A DNA stretch of 64,000 bases from Paracyclopina nana (taxonomy: Eukaryota > Arthropoda > Copepoda > Cyclopoida > Cyclopettidae), in NCBI GenBank assembly GCA_019096065.1, contig JAGUCH010000002.1, positions 2,430,501-2,494,500 of the forward strand, in the 5' to 3' direction. The notes below the pieces were generated by a model. The model saw nothing but the letters and a program-made list of their open reading frames with translations. It ran no database searches and had not been told where the DNA came from. Position numbers and translations under genes: made by a program. Positions 54,445 to 62,537 of this stretch are shown one piece after another. The first letter of the stretch is position 1, and the number at the start of each line of letters is the position of its first letter.

Positions 54445-55833
54445 ATGGCGAATCCTTGGCTTGCTCAAAGCATCAGTGAGTTTTGCTTTTTTTGCTGTCC
54501 TGAGTGCAACTACAGGGCAAAATCAGAGGACCATTTTGAACACCATGCTGTTAATAAGCATCCCATGTCAATTGACTTTTTTGCTGCTGCTGTTGAGCCT
54601 GATGAACCAGTAAAAGAGGAACTTGGAAATACAAACGTAACAGCAAATCAAACAAATATTGACATTGATGGCAAAGAGTGCATTGAAGCAGAGGTGAAGT
54701 TTGAAGTTGAGGAGCAAGATGACTCTGATTTTGAACCCATTGAAAAGCCTCTGAGTGACAACAATGCAGCTTTCGAAGACAAAGTGCACAAGTGTCCCCA
54801 GTGTTGTCAGTACTTTTCGGGCATGGGTGAAATGGCTGTGCATTTCAATATGACTCATGAGAAAATTGTAGGCCAAAGAAAATGTCCCATCTGTGGTAAA
54901 ATGTCTGACTCAATTTACAAAATGAGAAAGCACGTGGAAAGTGTTCATGAAAACATAACCGTAACGTGTCCCATTTGTGATAACGTCTTGAGGAAGAGTG
55001 GCCTTTATGCTCACATGAGAATACTCCATCAAGGTGATAGGCTCAACAAACCTTTCAAATGTTCCCTATGTGTCTTCTCAACTCATGCAGAAAAATATTT
55101 GAATGCTCATGTTTACAAGAATCACGAGAAGCACAAGTTCACGCATGAATGTGATATTTGCTCCAAAAAGTTCCCTTTTCCACATGAGCTGAAAGAGCAC
55201 AAGGCTGTGGAACATGAAGGACAAAAGAGGATTACCAGAAAACCAAAAAAGTTTGTGTGTGACCAATGCGGCAAAGGGTTCCTGGGACGAAGCCTTTTTG
55301 AAGATCATGTCATGAAAGACACCTGTGATGGCCCCAATAAAGTCAAGTACTTGTGTGACCACTGTCCAGCCTCATATAGGTCCTATGGAGGATTTCACGA
55401 GCACTTGAGGAACTACCATAGCGACTTGGGTCCAGATGTAGTGCCAAAAACTGCCCCAAAAGTGCACAGATGTCTGGAGTGCAATCGAGAGTTCAAAAGC
55501 CGAAGAACCTTGATAGATCACCAAAATGTCAAGCACAAAAACCAGCTGACTGTTGAGTGCAAGTTCTGTGATAAAAAATTCCCTTCAGTCTCAAGGATGA
55601 AAAGCCATATAGTCTGTGTTCATCAGAGAGAAAAGTGCTCTGAATGTGGCTTGGAAATCAGTAACAAATACTGGTTGAGAAGACATTTGACATCCGCTCA
55701 TGGCATTAAGCAAGAAGGATCTTACCAATGTGATCATTGTAGCAAAATGTTCTTCTCCATGTCGTCCAAACTTAAACATATGAAAGCTAATCACAGTGAT
55801 GAGAATCAAAGCTTACAGGCTGACAAATTTTAA
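54445..55833 (+). CDS. C2H2 zinc-finger protein ZF11
   Basis: Intronless coding region, 462 aa. The module starts at residue 3 (NPWLAQSISEFCFFCCPECNY), in the form typical of ZF11-ZF16 (FEHHAVNKHPMS). VKEE and VKFE sites lie in the acidic linker. There are about 11 fingers, including CSLCVFSTHAEKYL, CDICSKKFPFPHEL and the C2HC finger CDQCGKGFLGRSLFEDH ending in KDTC. The C-terminal fingers match ZF10. The start is the first ATG after the acceptor at 54419. The ZF12 ATG follows the stop by 26 nt. Confidence 0.88.
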   Translation: MANPWLAQSISEFCFFCCPECNYRAKSEDHFEHHAVNKHPMSIDFFAAAVEPDEPVKEELGNTNVTANQTNIDIDGKECIEAEVKFEVEEQDDSDFEPIEKPLSDNNAAFEDKVHKCPQCCQYFSGMGEMAVHFNMTHEKIVGQRKCPICGKMSDSIYKMRKHVESVHENITVTCPICDNVLRKSGLYAHMRILHQGDRLNKPFKCSLCVFSTHAEKYLNAHVYKNHEKHKFTHECDICSKKFPFPHELKEHKAVEHEGQKRITRKPKKFVCDQCGKGFLGRSLFEDHVMKDTCDGPNKVKYLCDHCPASYRSYGGFHEHLRNYHSDLGPDVVPKTAPKVHRCLECNREFKSRRTLIDHQNVKHKNQLTVECKFCDKKFPSVSRMKSHIVCVHQREKCSECGLEISNKYWLRRHLTSAHGIKQEGSYQCDHCSKMFFSMSSKLKHMKANHSDENQSLQADKF

Positions 55834-55859
55834 CTCTCTTTTTTTTCTTTCAGCCAGAA

Positions 55860-57386
55860 ATGGAGCCTCAAGAAAGCAACAACCCTTGGGATGTAGAAAG
55901 CATCATGGCGTTTAACTTCTATTTGTGCCCTGAGTGTGACTTCCATGCCAAAACCCCACCAACTTTTAAAAGCCATGCTTTAAAAAATCATCCTAGAGCA
56001 CGAAACCTGTTTGATGCGACTTTCTCTTGCGCTCCAGTGAAATCAGAAACAGCAACTGTGATGGATGCTTTAATAGATGAAACTCTAACTCATGATATGG
56101 TTTGTGCTGCAGTCAAATCAGAGCCTAACTCATATCTTGGGATGAAAACGGTGGGTGATCACTATTTCAAGGCAAGCAATTTAGATGAAGAAGATGAGAA
56201 CAAGCTTGATTTATCATATCTTGAACCTGAAGAGGTCATTGATGACATTTCCATGGAAGCCAAGACTCACAAATGTCTCAAGTGTGAAGAGAGCTTTTCC
56301 TCTCTTGTTGACATGGGGTATCACTTGAACAATTCACATGCTAAGGTAGGAGGGAGGCATCAGTGTCCAAATTGTGAAAAAACATTTGCCAACAGCACAA
56401 AACTGCGGATCCATGTAGAGACAGTTCATGAAAAAAGGAAGGTTAAGTGTCCCATGTGTGACAGTGTTTTGCTGAAACATGGATTAAGGAATCATATGTT
56501 AGTGGCTCATCAAGGGGACAGAGTCAACAAGCCCTACAAATGTGATCTCTGTGACTTTTCCTCTCATGCAAACAAGTACTTGAAAGCTCATGTCTACAAC
56601 TGCCATGAAAAAGAAAAATTCACCAATGACTGTGATACATGTGGAAAAAAGTTTCCATTCCCACATTTACTGCGGGAACACAAAGAGATTGAGCATGATG
56701 GTATTAAGAGATTCATGTGTCACAAATGTGGAAAAGGATTCTTGAGGAAAAATTTGTTTGATGAGCATGTGCTGAAAGATACCTGTGATGCTCTCTCCAC
56801 TAACTCAAATCCTGAGCCCATAAAATGTGAAGCTTGTGATGAAACATTTAGTGGTAGAAGATATTATCTTCAGCACTTTAGAGCCATTCATGGTGGAGTA
56901 CCAACCACATTGACAGCTCAATCAAAGCCTCAAGTTATGTGTGATCAGTGTCCTAATGTGTACTTGTCTCAAAATAGCTTAAAGTTACACATGAGGACTG
57001 CCCATTCTGGAAAAACTTATCCTCCAAGTAAATCAAAGCCAAGAAAGTGTACTCTATGTGAAAAAACTTTTACAACATCAGTAAGTTACAAAGAGCATGT
57101 GAAAGTCAAGCATGAAAATAATACCCCTCATAAGTGTGATCAATGTCACAGAAGTTATGGAACAAAAACCAGGCTTAAAACTCATAAAAGGAACATGCAT
57201 AGAAGAGTGAAGTGCGATGAGTGCAGCCAAGAAATATGCAACAGCTTCATACTTAAAAGACATAAGGCCACTGTTCACAACACTAGGCCTACAGACGTTT
57301 ATCATTGCGAATTCTGTCCATTATTTTACAATAGAGAATCTGCTCTAGAAAAACATGTGCAAAAACATCATCCTCAATATGATTAA
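55860..57386 (+). CDS. C2H2 zinc-finger protein ZF12
   Basis: Intronless, 508 aa. The 26-nt gap is almost wholly CTCTCTTTTTTTTCTTTCAG, with the ATG six nt later. The module is NPWDVESIMAFNFYLCPEC from residue 8, where Leu replaces the first of the paired cysteines. Two VKSE sites follow. There are about 12 fingers, among them CPNCEKTF, CDLCDFSSHANKYL, CDTCGKKFPFPHLL and the C2HC finger CHKCGKGFLRKNLFDEH...DTC. The final CEFCPLFY finger is shared with ZF13 and related to ZF14-ZF16. The replaced cysteine shows that it is not required for the module's C-x2-C knuckle. Confidence 0.88.
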   Translation: MEPQESNNPWDVESIMAFNFYLCPECDFHAKTPPTFKSHALKNHPRARNLFDATFSCAPVKSETATVMDALIDETLTHDMVCAAVKSEPNSYLGMKTVGDHYFKASNLDEEDENKLDLSYLEPEEVIDDISMEAKTHKCLKCEESFSSLVDMGYHLNNSHAKVGGRHQCPNCEKTFANSTKLRIHVETVHEKRKVKCPMCDSVLLKHGLRNHMLVAHQGDRVNKPYKCDLCDFSSHANKYLKAHVYNCHEKEKFTNDCDTCGKKFPFPHLLREHKEIEHDGIKRFMCHKCGKGFLRKNLFDEHVLKDTCDALSTNSNPEPIKCEACDETFSGRRYYLQHFRAIHGGVPTTLTAQSKPQVMCDQCPNVYLSQNSLKLHMRTAHSGKTYPPSKSKPRKCTLCEKTFTTSVSYKEHVKVKHENNTPHKCDQCHRSYGTKTRLKTHKRNMHRRVKCDECSQEICNSFILKRHKATVHNTRPTDVYHCEFCPLFYNRESALEKHVQKHHPQYD

Positions 57387-57412
57387 TGCTAAGTTTTCTT
57401 TTTTCTTTCAGA

Positions 57413-59038
57413 ATGCTGGTAGTTGATCAACTTTCCAATCCTTGGCAAGTTCAAGAGTTGTCTGACTTCATTTACTTCTGTTGCCCTGAATGCAACTACA
57501 GATCTAAGCTGGAGGAGCACTTTGAGCATCATGCTGTGAATAGGCATCCTTCATCTGCTACATTTTTTTGTGCTGAAGCTGACCCAAATGGTGATCTTTC
57601 TCCTCAGAACCTGCTTTCTATTGTTAAGATTGAGAGCACAGGGGATATTGGTCAACTTGAGGAGTGCAGTCTTGAAAGAAAAGAGGATGAAAAGCATGAA
57701 TTGGCTAATCTTGAGTCTGGTGAAGTGCCTACTAACGCTTTCATAGAAGATAAGACTCATAAGTGTCTGAAGTGTGATAAGACCTATTCTTCCCTCACTG
57801 GCTTTAGGAATCACATGAAACGGTCTCATCCAAAAGGTGGGAAAAAACACCAATGTCCAAATTGCGAAAAAGCATTTACCAACAGCAGAAGCCTAAGAAT
57901 ACATGTTGAGTCTGTCCATGAAAGAATGAAGGTAAATTGCCCATTGTGCGACAGTGTAGTGCTCAAGCATGGACTTAGAGCTCATATGCTTGTGGCTCAT
58001 CGAGGTGACAGAGAGAGCAAGCCATACAAGTGTAAATTGTGTGATTTTTCTTCTCATGCCAACAGATACTTGAGTGCCCATATATTCAACTGTCATGAGA
58101 AGGAAAAGTTCCCTCATGAATGTGACACATGTGGTAAAAAGTATCGGTTTCCATACCTGCTCAGGGAACACAAAGAGAGTGAACATGATGGAATTAAGAG
58201 ATTTATGTGCCACAAATGTGGAAAAGGATTCTCGAAAAAATTCCCGTTTGATGAGCATGTGCTTAAAAATGCCTGCGGTGATCACTCTTCAAACTCTAAT
58301 GCAGAGCCCATCAATTGTGAAGAGTACCAAGTTAGTGAACATGATGGCATACAAAGATTTATTTGTCACAAATGTGGTAAAGGGTTCTTGAAAAAATACC
58401 ATTTTGATGGGCATGTTCAAAAAAATGATTGCATTGCTCAATCTTCCATCTCAAAAAAAGAGCCTATCAATTGTGAAGAGTGCCAAGAGCCTTTCATTAG
58501 CAGGAGAAATTACATTCTGCACTTCAGAGCTATACATGGCGGAATACCAGCCTCATTGACTGGACCATCAAAGACTCAATTTATGTGCGATCAGTGTCCT
58601 AATGTGTTTTTGACAAAGCACAATTTAAAAATGCACACTCATCATGTCCATTCTGGAATGAAGCCTTCGTTACGTTACAAAAAACCAAAGGAAAGGAAGT
58701 GTGCTCAATGCGAACTAACTTTCAATAGTCTTGTAAGCTACAGGGAGCATATAAAAGTGAAACATGAAAATGATACCCCTCACAAATGCGATCAATGTCA
58801 CAGGAGCTATGGAACAATACAAAGGCTTAAGAGTCACAAGATAAACATGCACAGAAAAGTGAAATGTGACGAGTGCAACCAAGAAATTTACAACATTTTC
58901 ACACTCAGAAGACACAAAGCTGCAGCTCACAACATTAAGCCCTCAGGAGTTTTTCAATGTAAACATTGCCCATTGGTTTACAGCATAGAATCAGCTCTTG
59001 AAAAGCATGTGAAAAAACAGCATCCTCATGATGAGTAA
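57413..59038 (+). CDS. C2H2 zinc-finger protein ZF13 with internal duplication
   Basis: Intronless, 541 aa. The 26-nt gap ends TTTTCTTTTTTCTTTCAG plus A before the ATG. The module NPWQVQELSDFIYFCCPEC starts at residue 9, followed by a VKIE site. The finger order is that of ZF12, its closest relative, except that a 156-nt segment (58181-58336) is repeated in tandem at 58337-58492. This duplicates the C2HC finger (FMCHKCGKGF... and FICHKCGKGF...). The finger between the copies is left incomplete: CEEYQVSEH has Tyr where the second Cys should be. About 13 usable fingers remain. Confidence 0.88.
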   Translation: MLVVDQLSNPWQVQELSDFIYFCCPECNYRSKLEEHFEHHAVNRHPSSATFFCAEADPNGDLSPQNLLSIVKIESTGDIGQLEECSLERKEDEKHELANLESGEVPTNAFIEDKTHKCLKCDKTYSSLTGFRNHMKRSHPKGGKKHQCPNCEKAFTNSRSLRIHVESVHERMKVNCPLCDSVVLKHGLRAHMLVAHRGDRESKPYKCKLCDFSSHANRYLSAHIFNCHEKEKFPHECDTCGKKYRFPYLLREHKESEHDGIKRFMCHKCGKGFSKKFPFDEHVLKNACGDHSSNSNAEPINCEEYQVSEHDGIQRFICHKCGKGFLKKYHFDGHVQKNDCIAQSSISKKEPINCEECQEPFISRRNYILHFRAIHGGIPASLTGPSKTQFMCDQCPNVFLTKHNLKMHTHHVHSGMKPSLRYKKPKERKCAQCELTFNSLVSYREHIKVKHENDTPHKCDQCHRSYGTIQRLKSHKINMHRKVKCDECNQEIYNIFTLRRHKAAAHNIKPSGVFQCKHCPLVYSIESALEKHVKKQHPHDE

Positions 59039-59062
59039 TTGAAGGCTTTTTTTCTTTTCAGA

Positions 59063-60643
59063 ATGGTGGCTGTGGAAGCAGCAATTGTGGAGCTTCGCAA
59101 TCCTTGGCAAGCTCAAGAGCTATCTGAATTCAGTTATTTCTGTTGTCCTGAGTGCAACTACAGATCTAGGCTGGAGGAGCATTTTGAGCATCATGCTGTC
59201 AATAGACATCCTTCATCAATTGCCTTCTTCTCTGCTGAATTCAAATCCGAAAATGATATTGATGTAACGAGCTCAGTAGTCTATGTTAAAGCTGAAGACA
59301 ACACATCAAAGGACGCTATTGAAACTGAAAATCATTTAAACTCAGGAACTGTCAGTCTTGAAAGTGTGATTGATAGTCAATCCAACCAAGTAACTTTTGT
59401 GGACAAAAAAACTACACCAACTGAGGCAATTCACGACAGCTTTCAGTGTGTGACTTTTAATGATGATGAAACCCAAGCTTGGAAAGTTAGTGATGAAAGC
59501 AGAACTCAAATAGCTGATGAATTCAAAGATGGAGATGGTCATGAATGTCAAAAATGTGATATGGTCATCATGGGACTTGCTGAATTTGCTATTCATGTTA
59601 ATGGCCATGATGGGAAAAACAAAGCATTGAAGTGCCTCAGTTGTCCTGCGTCCTTTTCAGCCAAGTCAAAGCTGAAGCGACACATTGAAGGTGTTCATCT
59701 CAAGCTTAAAGAAACCTGTGATATTTGTGGGGCTGTCATGAGCTTGAACAAGTTAAAGTCACATTTTGAAATAGTGCATCAAAGTGATAGAGTGAACAAG
59801 CCCTTCAAGTGCAATGATTGTGACTTTGCTTCACATGCTGTCAAGTACTTGAAAGCTCACATTTTTAATTGTCATAAGAAAGATAAGCATGCAAATGAGT
59901 GTGACATTTGTGGAAAAAAGTTTCCTTTTCCAAGCTTGCTTCAAGAGCACAAAGAAGATCATGAGGGCATTGAGAGGTTCATGTGCGAAAAGTGTGGCAA
60001 AAGATTCGCAAAGAAATCTCTGTACACCAGTCATTTGCGAAAGGGCTCATGTGGAGTTCATTCATTTTCTGATTTGTTGCCAGGGAGAGTTAAGTGTGAA
60101 GAATGTGATGAGACATTTAGCGACAATCGTTATTATATGATTCACTTTAAAGCAACTCATGGGGGATATCCTTCTTCCTTTACCCCTACTGTGTTGTGTG
60201 ACCAATGTCCAAATGCGTACGAAACTCAGCAACAACTTAAGGTACATAAGTTGCGCGCGCATTCCGGAAAATATGTCTACAAAAGTAAATGTGCCCCTAG
60301 AAAGTGTGCTCATTGTGAAAAAACCTTTTCAACGTTGACCTCCTTGAAAGAGCACATAATGTCCAAGCATGAGAAGAATACTCCATTTAAGTGTGATCAG
60401 TGCCACAGAAGTTATGGCACTAGAATCAGGCTAAAGTCTCACCAAAATCTTGTGCACAGAAGAGTCAAGTGTGATGATTGTAACCAGGATATCTGCAATA
60501 GTTTCATACTGAAAAGGCATAAAGCTGTGGTCCATAATAAGAAGCCCGAAAGTGCATACAACTGTAGCTATTGTGTGCTATTTTTCTCGAGAAAAGTTTT
60601 TCTTGATAAGCATGTTCAAAAGCACCATTCAGAAAAGGATTGA
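59063..60643 (+). CDS. C2H2 zinc-finger protein ZF14
   Basis: Intronless, 526 aa. The 24-nt gap ends GGCTTTTTTTCTTTTCAG plus A before the ATG. The module NPWQAQELSEFSYFCCPECNY starts at residue 13, and its sequence through FEHHAVNRHPSS is nearly the same as in ZF13. A VKAE site lies in a long Ser/Thr/Asp linker. There are about 12 fingers, including CPASFSAKSKL, CNDCDFASHAVKYL and the C2HC finger CEKCGKRFAKKSLYTSH...GSC. The next gene starts after a wider 238-nt gap. Confidence 0.88.
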   Translation: MVAVEAAIVELRNPWQAQELSEFSYFCCPECNYRSRLEEHFEHHAVNRHPSSIAFFSAEFKSENDIDVTSSVVYVKAEDNTSKDAIETENHLNSGTVSLESVIDSQSNQVTFVDKKTTPTEAIHDSFQCVTFNDDETQAWKVSDESRTQIADEFKDGDGHECQKCDMVIMGLAEFAIHVNGHDGKNKALKCLSCPASFSAKSKLKRHIEGVHLKLKETCDICGAVMSLNKLKSHFEIVHQSDRVNKPFKCNDCDFASHAVKYLKAHIFNCHKKDKHANECDICGKKFPFPSLLQEHKEDHEGIERFMCEKCGKRFAKKSLYTSHLRKGSCGVHSFSDLLPGRVKCEECDETFSDNRYYMIHFKATHGGYPSSFTPTVLCDQCPNAYETQQQLKVHKLRAHSGKYVYKSKCAPRKCAHCEKTFSTLTSLKEHIMSKHEKNTPFKCDQCHRSYGTRIRLKSHQNLVHRRVKCDDCNQDICNSFILKRHKAVVHNKKPESAYNCSYCVLFFSRKVFLDKHVQKHHSEKD

Positions 60644-60881
60644 TAAGAACTTTTGACAGATGTGTTTCAACTGAGGAAAACTGAGGAGAAATCCAGAGGA
60701 CAAGACCATGAATTGGTAGAAAGGAAGAGATGTTTGTCTAGACAATAATACCATGTTACAAAAGCCATAGATAGAAATGTTCCATGATACTAGTAGTATC
60801 ATTTTTTGCAATGTTGTCGTTGTGCCAAAAACTTTTCCACTACTTTTGCAAAGACTAAAAATTATTATTTTTTGTTACAGA
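60644..60881 (+). promoter_or_regulatory. ZF14-ZF15 intercistronic region
   Basis: A 238-nt spacer without a sustained coding frame. It ends ATTATTATTTTTTGTTACAG (acceptor at 60880), then A and the ZF15 ATG. A purine-rich stretch (60670-60735) occupies the first half. No AATAAA is seen. Weaker acceptor-like TTTTGACAG (ending at 60659) lies soon after the stop. Confidence 0.5.
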
Positions 60882-62396
60882 ATGGTTAGTGAAAGCAGCA
60901 GTAATCCTTGGCAAGTTGCTAATGTGAGTGACTTTGCTTTCTTTTGCTGCCCTGAGTGCACCTTCAAGACCAAAAAAGAGGAGAATTTCGAGCACCATGC
61001 AGTGAACAGGCATCCCCTCTCAGCTGACTTTTTTGGAGCTGAAGTAACAAAAGTGGAAACTGTTTTGCAAGTTGAAAGCAGTCTTTCAATTCCAGAAGCT
61101 AATGAGGCTGAAATGGAAGAAGGCTTTGATTCTGAATTGCCGCTTACTTTTGAAAATGGCTCACCAGATGAGTTTAAGGAGAACTCAATCAGTGAGAACA
61201 ATTCAGCTTCCAAAATTTCCGCTGAAAGTAATACTGAAGGTGATATTGAGGTTCCAGAGAAGAAAGACTCAATTGTTGCGATCCTTCACACCTATTCATT
61301 GGAGAAGAAAGTATCTGCTAAAAGCGACAATAAGTCTACAAAAGCTGAGTGCCCCATTTGCAATCTAGTGGTTGGACAAAACTACCTCAAAGCTCACATA
61401 TCTGTGGTTCACAATGGAGACAAAGCCAAGAGGCCTTACAGGTGCCAGTTTTGTGACTTTGCCTCTTATGCTGCAAGGTACTTGAAGTCTCATATTGCCA
61501 AAACTCATGAGAAAGAGAAGTTCTCCAATCAGTGTGATGAGTGTGGGGCAAGATTCCAGTTTCCCTACCTATTGAGGGATCACAAGATAGCACAGCATGC
61601 ACACATTCAAAAGCAGAAAATCACAATTGTCAAGAAACGCCCCATCGCCTGTGAAGAGTGTGGTTGTAAATTCACTGCCAAGAGATATTTGCTGGCACAT
61701 TACACCAGACGACATAAGGGTAAAGAACCGAGCAATCTGCCCTTATACTTGTGTAACACTTGTGGTGAATCTTTCGTCACCAGCACCTCCCTGAATGAAC
61801 ACAGCATTACATGCAATGAACAGCCATCAGCACCTGTGAAGTGTGATGAATGTGGTGAGATCTTCAAAGCCAACAGATATTTGATCTTGCATCTCAGAGC
61901 TAAGCATGGTGGGGTTCCTCCTTCAATGGCTCAAGAGTTGGATCTGACATTTATGTGTGACCAATGCCCCAATTCTTATGCAACCATGCAAAGATTGAAG
62001 ATGCACATTAGCTCATGCCACAAGACTTCTGGTAGCAGGCCAGTGAAAAGAGTCAAACCATCCATTTGCCCCTATTGTGACAAGACATTCAGTGTTCCCA
62101 ATAATTGCAAGGAGCATATTATGGTCAAGCATGAAAACATCACCCCTTTCAAATGTGAGGATTGTGGTAGAAACTTTGGCACCAGAACCAGGCTAAAGAA
62201 TCACAGGAATAATGTGCACTCTAGAGTGAAATGTGAGGAGTGCAACCAGGATATCAGCAACAGGTTCATGCTGAAGAGACACAAAGCCATGGTCCACAGC
62301 TCGATGCCAGATGATGTATTCAGATGTGATCATTGTCCTATGGTTTATACGCTTGAATATGCTTACAAGAATCACTTGTTGAAGCATCAGTCGTAA
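60882..62396 (+). CDS. C2H2 zinc-finger protein ZF15
   Basis: Intronless, 504 aa. The module starts at residue 8 (NPWQVANVSDFAFFCCPEC...FEHHAVNRHPLS). The linker is acidic and Ser-rich; its nearest SUMO-like site, TKVE, is weaker than in the relatives. There are about 11 fingers: CQFCDFASYAARYL and CDECGARFQFPYLL match the conserved pair of this subfamily. CNTCGESFVTSTSLNEHSITC is C2HC with only three residues between His and the last Cys. The first fingers of ZF12-ZF14 are missing, so the array opens with CPICNLVV. Confidence 0.87.
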   Translation: MVSESSSNPWQVANVSDFAFFCCPECTFKTKKEENFEHHAVNRHPLSADFFGAEVTKVETVLQVESSLSIPEANEAEMEEGFDSELPLTFENGSPDEFKENSISENNSASKISAESNTEGDIEVPEKKDSIVAILHTYSLEKKVSAKSDNKSTKAECPICNLVVGQNYLKAHISVVHNGDKAKRPYRCQFCDFASYAARYLKSHIAKTHEKEKFSNQCDECGARFQFPYLLRDHKIAQHAHIQKQKITIVKKRPIACEECGCKFTAKRYLLAHYTRRHKGKEPSNLPLYLCNTCGESFVTSTSLNEHSITCNEQPSAPVKCDECGEIFKANRYLILHLRAKHGGVPPSMAQELDLTFMCDQCPNSYATMQRLKMHISSCHKTSGSRPVKRVKPSICPYCDKTFSVPNNCKEHIMVKHENITPFKCEDCGRNFGTRTRLKNHRNNVHSRVKCEECNQDISNRFMLKRHKAMVHSSMPDDVFRCDHCPMVYTLEYAYKNHLLKHQS

Positions 62397-62537
62397 ATTG
62401 CCTCTAATACGTTTTCCACTTTCTTTCAGAATGACTTGAATCAGCCTTGCGACAGCAAGAGTAAATTATATCCTGAACATGTAAGTTACTATCTTTGTAT
62501 TCAGTCTTCAAATGTTATTTGAATTATTGTTTGCAGG
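62397..62537 (+). promoter_or_regulatory. ZF15-ZF16 intercistronic region with a 51-nt leader exon
   Basis: An acceptor (CGTTTTCCACTTTCTTTCAG, ending 62429) lies 33 nt after the ZF15 stop. The leader exon 62430-62480 ends at a donor, CAT before GTAAGT. A 56-nt intron (62481-62536) ends TTGTTTGCAG, one nt before the ZF16 ATG. ATG ACT TGA at 62431 is a two-codon upstream ORF. Confidence 0.6.
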
